Assembly (NCBI GenBank): GCA_963720695.1
Contig: CAVRGG010000001.1
Location: forward strand, 744,001-808,000
Direction: 5' to 3'
DNA: 64,000 nucleotides
Source: UBA668 sp963720695
GTDB lineage: Bacteria; Actinomycetota; Acidimicrobiia; Acidimicrobiales; Ilumatobacteraceae
Positions 25,745 through 34,230 of this stretch are shown here, piece by piece. Under the pieces are notes generated by a model, which was given only the letters and a program-made list of their open reading frames with translations, was not told the origin of the DNA and made no database searches. A program made the translations under genes and the position numbers. Position 1 is the first letter of the stretch, and every line of letters starts with the position of its first letter.

Positions 25745-25827
25745 CGGTTCCTGGTCCGGATGCTTCCCGGGTTCCGGGAAGATCCCTGTCCAGAAGGCGA
25801 GGTGGGAGGGATCCTGACCAGAAGCCG
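25745..25827. repeat. Dispersed tripartite palindromic element, copy C
   Basis: Palindrome centred near 25772 (TCCGGATGCTTCCCGGGTTC, then CCGGGAAGATCC) followed by GCGAGGTGGGAGGGATCCTG and ACCAGAAGCCG. Its reverse complement aligns with copy D over the whole length, including the CCTCCCACCTCG stretch. Confidence 0.78.
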
Positions 25828-25863
25828 GAGAACCCTGTCACACCCTCCTGGCAGGCTCGGGGC

Positions 25864-26058
25864 ATGCTCCACTTCGTCATCTCGTGCGACACCTGTGTCA
25901 TGGACGGGTCGGCCGCATGTGCCGATTGTGTCGTCACCCACCTGCTCGCCCCCGCCCGACGCGAACCGCTCGACTTCGACGAGGCCGAGCTCAAAGCGGT
26001 GCAGTTGCTCGCCGCGGCCGGAATGGTGCCTACGCTGCGACACCGTGAGGCCGTCTGA
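25864..26058 (+). CDS. Small Cys-rich protein with paired CxxC-type motifs
   Basis: 64 aa from ATG 25864. VISCDTCVMDGSAACADCVV gives four cysteines in a compact CxxC-x8-CxxC layout, suited to zinc or a small Fe-S cluster, then an acidic segment and a short C-terminus. Similar small proteins occur next to queG in actinobacteria, from memory. The last 14 bp overlap the start of queG, and the -10 box of queG lies inside this gene. Function unknown. Confidence 0.6.
   Translation: MLHFVISCDTCVMDGSAACADCVVTHLLAPARREPLDFDEAELKAVQLLAAAGMVPTLRHREAV
26031..26036 (+). promoter_or_regulatory. -10 box of queG
   Basis: TACGCT inside the small Cys-rich gene, 8 nt before GTG 26045. Confidence 0.45.
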
Positions 26059-27160
26059 TCCACCCCGGCCCGATGGCGAGTACGTCGCCGAGCTGACGGC
26101 GCTCACCACGCCGTTCGGGGTCACCCACACGGGGGTGGCGCCTGCCGACGTGATGGTGCGGGCTCGCGAGGCCATCCACGACCGCATCGATGCCGGACTG
26201 GTCGACGGCATGCAGTTCACGTTCAAGAACCCGGAGCGCTCCACCGACCCTGGCCGTGCGGTCGCAGGGGCCCAGTCGGTGTTCGTGGCCGCCCGCCCGT
26301 ACCTGCTCGACGAGCCCGACCGTCCGTCCGGCGTGCACGGCAGGGTCGGGCGGTACGCGTGGGAGGACCACTACGCGCCGCTGCGGACGGCCCTGTGGGC
26401 GGTTGCCCATCGGCTGCGCGGCGACGGGTGGAAGGCCGTGCCGTTCGCCGATGACAACAGCATCGTCGACCGCGAGATCGCCCACCGGGCCGGGATCGGC
26501 TGGTTCGGGAAGAACGCCAACCTGTTGGTCCCCGGTGCGGGCAGCTGGTTCGTCCTCGGCTGCGTGGTCACGACCGCGCCGCTCCCCGTCGCCCCCGAAC
26601 CGGTCGCCGACGGATGCGGTACCTGTCGTCGGTGCCTCGATGGCTGCCCGACCGGGGCCATCATCGAGCCCGGTGTCATCGACGCGGCACGGTGTCTGGC
26701 ATGGGTGATGCAGAAGCCGGGCATCGTGCCGCCGGCGATGCGATCGGCGATCGGCGATCGCATCTATGGCTGCGACGACTGCCAGGAGGTGTGCCCGCCC
26801 ACGGTGCGGCTCGGGCGGAGGGTGCCGGGCATCGTCGGCTCGGGGGAGTCGATCCGTGCGTGGGTGCCCGTGCTCGAACTGCTCGAGGGATCCGACGCGG
26901 AGGTGCTCGACACATGGGGTCGCTGGTATCTCGCCGATCGTGATCCTCGTTGGATCCGACGCAACGCGTTGGTCGTCCTGGGCAACGTCGGTGACGGCAC
27001 CGATGCAACCGTGCAACGCGTGGTGGGCGAGTACGTTGCTCACCGCGACCCCGTGCTGCGCGTCCACGCCGTGTGGGCCGCCCGCCGGTTGGGCCTCCAT
27101 CACCTCATGCCTGCCTCCGACCCCGATCCCGATGTCCGACGCGAGTTGGAGACACCATGA
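26045..27160 (+). CDS. queG: Epoxyqueuosine reductase
   Basis: 371 aa. Final step of queuosine synthesis in tRNA, using cobalamin and two 4Fe-4S clusters. GVTHTGVAPADV opens the cobalamin-binding part; AGIGWFGKNANLLVPGAGSWFVLG is the family core; clusters are held by CGTCRRCLDGCPTGAI and CDDCQEVCPP. A HEAT-like C-terminal tail follows (LADRDPRWIRRNALVVLGNV). GTG 26045 is 8 nt from its -10 box. No other queuosine genes are in the window. ATGA links it to the glycosyltransferase. Confidence 0.93.
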   Translation: MRPSDPPRPDGEYVAELTALTTPFGVTHTGVAPADVMVRAREAIHDRIDAGLVDGMQFTFKNPERSTDPGRAVAGAQSVFVAARPYLLDEPDRPSGVHGRVGRYAWEDHYAPLRTALWAVAHRLRGDGWKAVPFADDNSIVDREIAHRAGIGWFGKNANLLVPGAGSWFVLGCVVTTAPLPVAPEPVADGCGTCRRCLDGCPTGAIIEPGVIDAARCLAWVMQKPGIVPPAMRSAIGDRIYGCDDCQEVCPPTVRLGRRVPGIVGSGESIRAWVPVLELLEGSDAEVLDTWGRWYLADRDPRWIRRNALVVLGNVGDGTDATVQRVVGEYVAHRDPVLRVHAVWAARRLGLHHLMPASDPDPDVRRELETP

Positions 27161-28281
27161 AGCACCTGCTCGTCACGAACGACTTCCCTCCCAAGATCGG
27201 TGGCATCCAGTCGTTGCTCTGGGAGTGGTGGCGCCGGCTTCCGCCCGAGTCGTTCGCCGTGCTCACCAGCCCGTACGCGGGATCGGACGCGTTCGACGCA
27301 GCGCAACCGTTCCATATCGAACGCACCCGTGAGCCGGTGCTGCTCCCGCACCCGTGGATGGTGCAGCGGGTGAACTCGATGGCCCGCGCCGTCGGAGCGG
27401 ATCTGATCGTGCTCGACCCGGCGCTGCCCCTCGGACTCATCGGCCCGTCGCTGGACCTTCCCTACGACGTCGTGCTGCACGGGGCCGAGGTCACCGTGCC
27501 TGGCCGGATCATCGGCTCCAAGCAGACCCTCGGGTACGTGTTGCGCCGGGCCCGTCACATCGTCGCCGCGGGCGGCTATCCCGCAGCCGAGGCAGAACGG
27601 GCGGCCGGGCGGACGTTGCCGATCACGGTCGTGCCGCCCGGTGTCGACACCGATCGATTCGTGCCCCTCAGCGAGACGGGTCGGCTCGAGGCCCGCCGCC
27701 ACTTCGGTCTTCCCGACACCGCGGAGGTCGTGGTGAGCATCAGCAGGCTCGTCCCGCGCAAGGGCTTCGACACGGCCATCCGGGCTGCCGCGCTCCTGCG
27801 CACGTCGCGGCCGAACCTGGTGCTGGCCATCGCCGGCGGCGGCCGCGACGAAGGGCGGTTGCGCCAGCTGGCGGCCCAACTCGACGCACCGGTCCGGTTC
27901 CTCGGCAGGGTGAGCAACGACGATCTTCCCCGGCTCTACGGATGCGCCGATGTCTACGCGATGCTCTGCCGGAACCGCTGGGCGGGGCTGGAGCAGGAGG
28001 GCTTCGGCATCGTGTTCCTCGAGGCCGCCGCATGCGGGGTGCCGCAGGTCGCGGGCGACTCGGGTGGCGCGGCAGAAGCGGTCGATGACGGGGTCACCGG
28101 GCTGGTCGTCCGCCACCCCGACGATCCTCGTGAAGTGGCCGCGGCGTTCGAACAGCTCCTGGACGATCCGCTCACCCGGGCTCGCATGGCGTTGGCCGGA
28201 CGCGATCGCGCCGTGCGCGAGTTCTCCTACGACGTCCTGTCACACCGTCTGGGTGTGTCGCTCGGTGCGCTGGCAGAATGA
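27157..28281 (+). CDS. GT4 glycosyltransferase, PimB/PimC-like
   Basis: 374 aa. The N-terminal half opens HLLVTNDFPPKIGGIQSLLWEW with the glycine-rich acceptor site; the C-terminal GT-B half has VPPGVDTDRF, SISRLVPRKGFDTAI and the nucleotide-sugar motif EQEGFGIVFLEAAACGVPQV. It closely resembles mycobacterial phosphatidylinositol mannosyltransferase PimB, which acts at the cytoplasmic face; the exact acceptor is inferred. The four genes following (membrane, SRPBCC, ROK kinase) form the usual actinobacterial order. Coupled to queG and to the next gene by ATGA. Confidence 0.85.
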   Translation: MKHLLVTNDFPPKIGGIQSLLWEWWRRLPPESFAVLTSPYAGSDAFDAAQPFHIERTREPVLLPHPWMVQRVNSMARAVGADLIVLDPALPLGLIGPSLDLPYDVVLHGAEVTVPGRIIGSKQTLGYVLRRARHIVAAGGYPAAEAERAAGRTLPITVVPPGVDTDRFVPLSETGRLEARRHFGLPDTAEVVVSISRLVPRKGFDTAIRAAALLRTSRPNLVLAIAGGGRDEGRLRQLAAQLDAPVRFLGRVSNDDLPRLYGCADVYAMLCRNRWAGLEQEGFGIVFLEAAACGVPQVAGDSGGAAEAVDDGVTGLVVRHPDDPREVAAAFEQLLDDPLTRARMALAGRDRAVREFSYDVLSHRLGVSLGALAE

Positions 28282-28760
28282 CGGCGATGCAGTCCCGTCT
28301 CGTTCGTGCCAACGTCGTCGGCACGGCGCTGTTCGTGCTCACGCTCGCGGTGGCGGTCCCGCTGCGTTCGCATCGCGTCGGACAGATCCTCATCGCCGTC
28401 GTGTCGCTGGCGCTGTTCGCCGTCGGCATCGCCACCTCCCTGTGGGCGTACACGTCGGCGCTCGAGCGCTCTCGGGTCGAGGAGGTCGGTGTCGCCAACC
28501 TGTTCCTGCTCACCGGACCGACCGCACCCAAGCCGGTGAAGCGGCTGATGTCGGCGATGCTCACGATCCAGATCGTCGCCGCGTTCACGGGAGCGGCCAT
28601 CGGTGTCGCCGGTCTGAACGACCATCAAGTGAACGCATTGGCGTTCGGAGTGCTGGTGCCGATGTTCGGGATTGGCATGAATGGACTGTGGGCCGCGCGG
28701 TACGGTTCCTACGGGCCGCGGGTCACCACCGCAGCGAAACCTTCCAGCAGGATCGAGTAG
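28278..28760 (+). CDS. Membrane protein, four transmembrane segments
   Basis: 160 aa. Hydrophobic segments VVGTALFVLTLAVAVPL, ILIAVVSLALFAVGIATSLWAY, MLTIQIVAAFTGAAIGVAGL and LAFGVLVPMFGIGMNGLWAA. Conserved in position after PimB-like transferases in actinobacteria, but no function is known to me. The ATG overlaps the transferase stop. Confidence 0.75.
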   Translation: MTAMQSRLVRANVVGTALFVLTLAVAVPLRSHRVGQILIAVVSLALFAVGIATSLWAYTSALERSRVEEVGVANLFLLTGPTAPKPVKRLMSAMLTIQIVAAFTGAAIGVAGLNDHQVNALAFGVLVPMFGIGMNGLWAARYGSYGPRVTTAAKPSSRIE

Positions 28761-28769
28761 AACAACGTC

Positions 28770-29204
28770 ATGGCTGAAACGGCGTCCCAGACCATCACCA
28801 TCGCAGCCGCGCCCGAGCGGGTGTGGTCGATCGCGACCGAGTTCGACCGCTATCCGGAATGGGCCAAGGACGTCAAGGATGTCATCGTGCGCGTTCGCGA
28901 CGAGGACGGCCGCCCGGTCGAGGTGGAATACCGTGCTTCCGCGCTGGGTCGCAGCACGCATTACACGCTCTCCTACGACTACGCAGAGGCGCCGGCGGTG
29001 CTCAGTTGGCGCATGCTGCGCGGCGACATCATGCGCACCATCGACGGCGCGTACCACTTCACGCCGTCCTCCGACGGCGGTACCGAGGTTCGCTACGACC
29101 TGGCCATCGAGTTGGTCGTCCCTCTGCCGGGCTTCGTCAAGCGACGCGCCGAGGTCCGCATCCTCAACACGGTGCGTGAACTGAAGACACGCGCCGAAGC
29201 ATGA
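28770..29204 (+). CDS. SRPBCC (START-like) hydrophobic-ligand-binding protein
   Basis: 144 aa. TASQTITIAAAPERVWSIATEFDRYPEW is the opening of polyketide cyclase/dehydrase-type SRPBCC proteins; the beta-sheet continues to LPGFVKRRAEVRILNTVRELK, the long C-terminal helix. These proteins form a lipid-sized pocket. The position between a lipid mannosyltransferase cluster and a ROK kinase suggests a lipid carrier or coenzyme-Q-binding-like role. The last codons overlap the kinase start (ATGA). Confidence 0.82.
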   Translation: MAETASQTITIAAAPERVWSIATEFDRYPEWAKDVKDVIVRVRDEDGRPVEVEYRASALGRSTHYTLSYDYAEAPAVLSWRMLRGDIMRTIDGAYHFTPSSDGGTEVRYDLAIELVVPLPGFVKRRAEVRILNTVRELKTRAEA

Positions 29205-30133
29205 CCCTGGCGCGCCGCGCCGGCATCGATGTCGGCGGCACCAAGTGCCTCGGCGTCGTGCTCGACGAGCACGGTGACGTCGTCGCCGAACATCGCCTGG
29301 CGACCCCCAAGGGTGCCGACAGCATCGTCGATGCCCTGGCCGAGATCGCCACTGCGCTCGCGCCCTACGACTCGCTCGGTGTCGGGGTTCCCGGGCTCGT
29401 CACACGCGACGGGGTGCTGTCCGCGGCCCCGAACCTCGTCGACATCGCCCACTTCCGAGTCGGCGCGCTGCTCGGCGAGCGCCTCGGCCACACGGTCCAT
29501 GTCGACAACGACGCGACCTGTGCGGCCGCCGCGGAGTGGAAGATCGGTGCCGCGGTCGGTCTCAGCGACTTCGTGATGGTGACGCTCGGGACGGGGATCG
29601 GTGGTGGCATCATCGCCGGCGGGCACCTGGTGCGCGGCGTCAACGGATTCGGCGGCGAGATCGGGCACATGGTCGTGGATCCGGACGGTCCCGCCTGCCC
29701 GTGCGGGCGGCGCGGGTGCTGGGAGCGGTACGCATCGGGCACCGGTCTGGGGCGCATCGCCCGCGAGGCCGCAGTTGCCCGGCAGTTGCAGCGGGTCGTC
29801 GAGATCGCCGGTGGCGACGCCGAACAGGTTCGGGGCGAGCACGTCCAGGCCGCAGCCCGAGAGGGCGACGAAGAGGCGTTGGCCGTCATCGACGAGTTCG
29901 GCCGCTGGGTCGCGTTGGGGCTGGTCAACCTCACCAACCTCATCGACCCCGCAGCGTTCGTGCTCGGTGGTGGACTCGCGGCCTCGTCGGATCTGTACCT
30001 CACCCCGATCCAGGAGTGGTTCACCCGACTGCTCTATGCGCCGCACCTACGGCCCCACCCGGCGCTGACCTTCGCACGGCTCGGCGAGCGTGCCGGCGCG
30101 GTCGGGGCCGCGCTGCTCACCGAGGTGCACTGA
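29201..30133 (+). CDS. ROK-family glucokinase
   Basis: 310 aa. AGIDVGGTKCLGVVLDEHG is the ATP loop; DNDATCAAAAEWKIG and LGTGIGGGIIAGG are the sugar-binding and catalytic regions; GEIGHMVVDPDGPACPCGRRGCWE is the ROK signature with the CxCGxxGCxE zinc site. Likely ATP- or polyphosphate-dependent glucokinase. A second ROK kinase is encoded at 55.4 kb. Ends 7 bp before the convergent protease gene. Confidence 0.9.
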   Translation: MTLARRAGIDVGGTKCLGVVLDEHGDVVAEHRLATPKGADSIVDALAEIATALAPYDSLGVGVPGLVTRDGVLSAAPNLVDIAHFRVGALLGERLGHTVHVDNDATCAAAAEWKIGAAVGLSDFVMVTLGTGIGGGIIAGGHLVRGVNGFGGEIGHMVVDPDGPACPCGRRGCWERYASGTGLGRIAREAAVARQLQRVVEIAGGDAEQVRGEHVQAAAREGDEEALAVIDEFGRWVALGLVNLTNLIDPAAFVLGGGLAASSDLYLTPIQEWFTRLLYAPHLRPHPALTFARLGERAGAVGAALLTEVH

Positions 30134-30140
30134 TCACGGA

Positions 30141-30815
30141 TCAGGCGCACGCACCCACATCGACCTCGGTGTCGCCGGCGCCTGCGAGCAACGTGTCGGC
30201 CTCGGCGATGTCGGTGGCCCAGGCCCGATCCGGTTGACGGGTGCTGCGGGCGAACACGATGGCCACGGCCTTCCCGTCGGCGACGAGGACGCTGCCGGAG
30301 TCGCCGGGCTCGATGTGAGCGACGATCTCGTAGCCCCGCCGCAAGCCGACTTCGACGTGATCGATGTCAGAGGCGTTGATGTCGACGAACGCGCGGGCCT
30401 GGAACGGCAGCGCGGTGGCGCTGCCGTTGCGCCACACGACGAACTGGCCCTTGGCACCGGAGCGCATCGAGCCGCGCGCGAGCGAAGGGATGTCGGCGTT
30501 CACCACCAGCACGGCCAGATCCTTCTTGCGGTCGATCGCGACGACGGTCGCCGCGTGCTCGGTCCCATCGTTCAGCACCACGTCCACTTCCGTGGCGCCG
30601 GCGATCACGTGCGCCACGGTGAGCACGCGGTTCGGCCCGACGAAGGAGCCACCTCCGACCGCGGGCTGAGGACGACAGCCCTCGGCCTCGACGCGGACCG
30701 CCGAATCCAGCGCGATCTCGCTGTCGGAGCGATGCTGGGGGCCGCGCGAGCAGCCGACCCCGCACAGCAGCAGGACCGCACCGACCACGAAGCGTCGCGC
30801 CCGATGAACGCTCAC
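30141..30815 (-). CDS. Trypsin-like serine protease, secreted lipoprotein
   Basis: 224 aa from GTG 30815. A lipoprotein signal (FVVGAVLLLCGVGC) precedes a chymotrypsin-fold domain with catalytic His (RVLTVAHVIAG), Asp (DRKKDLAVL) and Ser (EPGDSGSVLV). Short for the family and without a PDZ domain. The protease probably works at the outer face of the membrane. 91 bp separate it from the pyrophosphatase gene upstream on the same strand. Confidence 0.85.
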   Translation of the reverse strand: MSVHRARRFVVGAVLLLCGVGCSRGPQHRSDSEIALDSAVRVEAEGCRPQPAVGGGSFVGPNRVLTVAHVIAGATEVDVVLNDGTEHAATVVAIDRKKDLAVLVVNADIPSLARGSMRSGAKGQFVVWRNGSATALPFQARAFVDINASDIDHVEVGLRRGYEIVAHIEPGDSGSVLVADGKAVAIVFARSTRQPDRAWATDIAEADTLLAGAGDTEVDVGACA

Positions 30816-30906
30816 GGTACGGTCCCGTCGGCCATGGTCGATGACATGGCTCGCACGAGAGGTGTTGGACTGCTCATGCCGCTGACCGCCGTCCTCGAGG
30901 CCGCGG

Positions 30907-31414
30907 TCAGTGGTGCGGCACGTAGTTGGCTCGAGCCTGGCGGATCTCTTCCCACGCCGCCTCACGCCCGGCCAGGCCTGCGGTGGACGACGTCTTGCCC
31001 GGCTCGAGCGCCTTGTAGACCTCGAAGAAGTGCTGGATCTCGTTGACCAACTGCGGGGTCAGGTCGGCGAGGTCGTGGACGTTCTCCCATCGTGGTTCGT
31101 TGGGCGGCACGCAGATGAGCTTGGCGTCCTCGCCGGCCTCGTCGTGCATGAAGAGCACTCCCACCGGCCGAGCCTGCACCCACACACCGGGGTAGACCGG
31201 GTCCTCGAGCAGCACCGAGCGCGTCGAGCGGGTCGCCGTCGCCGCCGAGCGTCTCGGGAATGAAGCCATAGTCCGCCGGATACGTGGTCGCCGTGAAGAG
31301 ACGGCGGTCCAGGAACACCTTGCCGGTGTCGTGGTCGATCTCGTACTTGTTGCGACTGCCACGGGGGATCTCGATCACCACGTGGATGCAATCGGAGGGC
31401 AGTTCCTTCGCCAT
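30907..31414 (-). CDS. ppa: Inorganic pyrophosphatase (frameshifted near 31216)
   Basis: Family I soluble pyrophosphatase, corrected length 168 aa. From ATG 31414: HVVIEIPRGSRNKYEIDHDTG, YPADYGFIPETLGGDGDPLDAL contain the metal-binding acidic residues. One extra base near 31216 interrupts DPLDAL|VLLEDPVYPG; after it VGVLFMHDEAGEDAKLICVP and LVNEIQHFFEVYKALEPGK continue to a proper C-terminus. Ppa is essential in almost all bacteria, so a true null is unlikely and the extra base is probably a sequence error. Confidence 0.93.
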
Positions 31415-31477
31415 GTCCGCATGCTCCCACATCGCCACCGTTGGAGGCACACGCGCCCACCCGGTGGTCGAGGCGGG

Positions 31478-31483
31478 TAGAAC
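31478..31483 (+). promoter_or_regulatory. -10 box of MFS gene
   Basis: TAGAAC ends 6 nt before ATG 31490. Confidence 0.45.
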
Positions 31484-31489
31484 GGTCCG

Positions 31490-32735
31490 ATGCGCGCGCC
31501 GCAATCCTTCCGAGTGTTCCGGCACGGCCAGTTCGCGATCCTGTGGAGCGGCTCCCTGGTGTCGAACATCGGCACCTGGATGGAGACCGTCGCCCTCGGT
31601 CGCTACGTGCAGGAACGTACCGGTGAGGCCAAGTGGGCCGGTCTCGTGGCGGCCGCAGGGTTTCTCCCCACCGCCGTCGTCGGCCTCCTCGGCGGGGCCC
31701 TCGCCGATCGGGTCAAGCGGCAGCGGCTGATCGTGGCCGCGTCGCTGTTCCAGGCGTCCATCGCCGCGATCCTCACCTGGATGGTCGCCAGCGGACGGGC
31801 GACGCCTGGCTGGATCACCCTGCTGGTGCTCCTCAACGGATGCGGCGGCGCCATCGGCTTCCCCGCGTGGCAGACGGCCGTGCCCGACATGGTGCCCCCC
31901 GAGGAGGTGCCGGACGCGATCGGTCTCAGTTCGGTGCAGTGGAACCTCGGCCGAGTCGTCGGCCCGGCGATCGCCGGTGTGGTCATGTCGATCTGGGGCA
32001 TCGAGCGCGGCGCTCATGTGCAACGTCGTCAGCTTCTTCGCGGTCACGCTCGCCGCGTCGGTCGTGAGCATCCCGATGCGCAACGCCCCCGAACGGGCGA
32101 GCATCCTGCGCACTGTTGCCGACGGCTGGCGCACGGTGCGCACCGTGCCCGCCCTTCGAGCGATGACCGCCTCGATGTGCCTGTGCTTCTTCGTCGCCGC
32201 GCCCTTCATCGCGTTGATCCCGGCGATGGTCGACCAGGTGTTGCACGCCGGGCGTGCCGCCAACTCCGCGTTGGTGACCGCGCAGGGCGTCGGCGCCGTC
32301 ATGGCGGGCGTGCTCCTCGGCTCGCTCGTCACCCACTGGGGACTGCGCTCGACGATGGTGCGCATGATGGCGATGCTCTCTCCCGCGCTCGTGCTGTACG
32401 GGCTGGCGCCGAACCTGTGGGTGATGGTGCCCGCGCTCGGACTGCTCGGCGGCTGCTACATGGGCAGCCTGTCGACGTTCTCCACCATCGGCCAGACCAA
32501 GGCCCCCGATTCGTCACGGGGCAGGGTGATGGCGATCAACAATGCGACCCTCGGTGTGCTGTACCCGGCGGGAGCCATCCTGCAGGGGACGCTCGGCGAT
32601 CAGATCGGGCTGCGCACGGTCACCGTCGCATCCGGCGTGGTCGTCGCCCTGGCCATGCTGGGTACCCGCCTCTTCCGCCCGGGCTTCACCGAACCCGTCG
32701 GCGGGCCGTCGCGGAGGGCGGTGGCGGTCGTCTGA
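31490..32735 (+). CDS. MFS transporter, enterobactin-exporter-like (frameshifted near 32009)
   Basis: Corrected length 414 aa, twelve helices. The N-terminal half carries FRVFRHGQFAILWSGSLVSNIGTW and GALADRVKRQRLIV (the loop 2-3 motif of MFS), then SSVQWNLGRVVGPAIAGVV. One extra base near 32009 breaks WGIER|ALMCNVVSFFAV; the rest (LLGGCYMGSLSTFSTIGQTKA, RGRVMAINNATLGVLYPAGA) is normal. This subtype resembles MFS_3/EntS exporters. Substrate unknown. Single gene with its own promoter. Confidence 0.85.
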
Positions 32736-32756
32736 GCCGGCCGGCCGAGCGGCCCG

Positions 32757-32762
32757 TACGCT
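32757..32762 (+). promoter_or_regulatory. -10 box of the DUF2071 gene
   Basis: TACGCT lies 7 nt before ATG 32770 and only 4 nt before the adjoining ATG 32767, favouring the second ATG. Confidence 0.4.
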
Positions 32763-32769
32763 GCAGATG

Positions 32770-33528
32770 ATGGAGGCCGAGCCGATCACACCGACGGCGC
32801 CACGGCCCGCGGGGCGAACGGTGTTCACCCAGGAGTGGACGCAGCTGTCGTTCATCCACTGGGCGGTCGACCCCTCCCTCGTCGCTCCCGCGCTGCCCGA
32901 GGGCGTTCGGCCCGACGTGATCGACGGCGTCACCTACGTGGGGCTGGTGCCGTTCTCCATGCGCCGCATCGGTCTGTTCGGGTTGCCGGGCGTGCCGTAC
33001 TTCGGCACCTTCCTGGAGACCAACGTCCGCCTCTACGGGGTCGATCGGTCGGGCCGCCGCGGGGTGGTGTTCTGCTCCCTGGAAGCAGGGCGATTGGCGA
33101 CCGTCGCGGTCACCCGTTGGACGACGGGGCTCAACTACCTGTGGGCCGGCATGCGGCTGGAACGGGACGGGGACCGCATCGACTACACGACCCGCCGCCG
33201 CTGGCCCGGTCCGCGGGGCACGTCGTCGCATGCCGTGGTGCGCATCGGGGCGCCATTGTCGGCGGGTCCGCTGGAGCACTTCCTGACCGCCAGGTGGGGA
33301 CTGTTCCTCGCCGACCGCAGCGGCCGCACCCGCTTCTGGCCCAACGAGCATCCGTCGTGGCCGCTGCGTGCCGCCACCCTGGAGTCGCTCGACGACGGAC
33401 TGCTCGGCGCGGCCGGGTTCGCCGACCTCTCGGGGCGTGCTCCGGACAGCGTGTTGTTCTCCGAGGGGGTCCGCACCCGATTCGGACCCCGCCAACCAGC
33501 CGTTCACACAGACGTCACGAATTCGTGA
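32770..33528 (+). CDS. DUF2071 (YqjF-like) protein
   Basis: 252 aa. FTQEWTQLSFIHWAVDPSLVAPALPEGV and TYVGLVPFSMRRIG, then YFGTFLETNVRLYGVDRSGRRG and VFCSLEAGRLATVAVTRW match DUF2071, an acetoacetate-decarboxylase-like beta fold of unknown activity. No catalytic Lys can be assigned. The stop codon lies inside a 20-bp perfect palindrome that precedes the ACT-domain gene. Confidence 0.85.
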   Translation: MEAEPITPTAPRPAGRTVFTQEWTQLSFIHWAVDPSLVAPALPEGVRPDVIDGVTYVGLVPFSMRRIGLFGLPGVPYFGTFLETNVRLYGVDRSGRRGVVFCSLEAGRLATVAVTRWTTGLNYLWAGMRLERDGDRIDYTTRRRWPGPRGTSSHAVVRIGAPLSAGPLEHFLTARWGLFLADRSGRTRFWPNEHPSWPLRAATLESLDDGLLGAAGFADLSGRAPDSVLFSEGVRTRFGPRQPAVHTDVTNS

Positions 33529-33531
33529 CGT
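33512..33531. promoter_or_regulatory. 20-bp perfect palindrome before the ACT gene
   Basis: ACGTCACGAATTCGTGACGT is its own reverse complement. It covers the DUF2071 stop codon and lies about where the -35 of the ACT gene would be, as expected for a dimeric repressor site. Confidence 0.5.
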
Positions 33532-33550
33532 AGCACGCGCGCAGCGTGGG

Positions 33551-33556
33551 TAGCGT
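33551..33556 (+). promoter_or_regulatory. -10 box of the ACT-domain gene
   Basis: TAGCGT ends 9 nt before ATG 33566. Confidence 0.45.
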
Positions 33557-33565
33557 CGCCCCGCA

Positions 33566-34186
33566 ATGCACACCTTCGTCGTTCGAGTCTGGTTGCCCGA
33601 CCGGCCCGGTGCTCTGGGTCAGGTGGCCAGCAGGATCGGGGCCGTGCACGGTGACGTCATCGGGATCGAGATCCTCGAGCGTGGCGGCGGCAGCGCGATC
33701 GACGAGCTCACAGTGGCGCTGCCCGAGGCCGGCCTCGTGGACCTGCTGGTCACGGAGATCCGCCAAGTCGACGGGGTCGCCGTCGAGGACGTGCGCCCGG
33801 TGTCGCCCGACCGGCCCGAGGGTGGGATGGCGGCGCTCATCGCCGCCGAATCGATCGTCGGCGCGGCCCCGTCCGAGCGCTACGCCACCACGTGCTGCGC
33901 GCTGCGCACCCTCGTGGAGGGGGAGTGGGCGATGATCCTGCGACTGCCCGACGGCGCCCCGATGGGCCAGTGCGGGCAGCCCGTCGACGGGGAGTGGCTG
34001 GCGGCGTTCCTCAACGGCAGCGAGCACCTCGGCAACGACCTCGACCACACGCCCGGGGATCTCGTGTGGACCCGGCTGCCGCGGCTCGGCATGGCCGTGG
34101 CGGCCGGTCGGTCCGGTCGCGTGTTCCATGCTCGCGAGCGCCACGAGGTGCATGTTCTCGGCCGCATCCTGGACTCGCTGGGGTAA
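33566..34186 (+). CDS. ACT-domain protein
   Basis: 206 aa. An N-terminal ACT fold (FVVRVWLPDRPGALGQVASRIG, GDVIGIEILERGGGSAIDELTV) is typical of amino-acid-binding regulatory domains. The C-terminal half (ATTCCALRTLVEGEWAMILR...GRVFHARERHEVHVLGRIL) is a second alpha/beta domain that I cannot name. The gene stands between a palindromic site and an alanine-type aminotransferase, so a role in sensing amino-acid pools is plausible but unproven. Confidence 0.75.
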   Translation: MHTFVVRVWLPDRPGALGQVASRIGAVHGDVIGIEILERGGGSAIDELTVALPEAGLVDLLVTEIRQVDGVAVEDVRPVSPDRPEGGMAALIAAESIVGAAPSERYATTCCALRTLVEGEWAMILRLPDGAPMGQCGQPVDGEWLAAFLNGSEHLGNDLDHTPGDLVWTRLPRLGMAVAAGRSGRVFHARERHEVHVLGRILDSLG

Positions 34187-34215
34187 ACGACCGGCCGGCG
34201 GGTGGCCTCGTCCCG

Positions 34216-34221
34216 TAGCAT
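34216..34221 (+). promoter_or_regulatory. -10 box of the aminotransferase gene
   Basis: TAGCAT ends 9 nt before GTG 34231. Confidence 0.45.
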
Positions 34222-34230
34222 GACCGCTCT

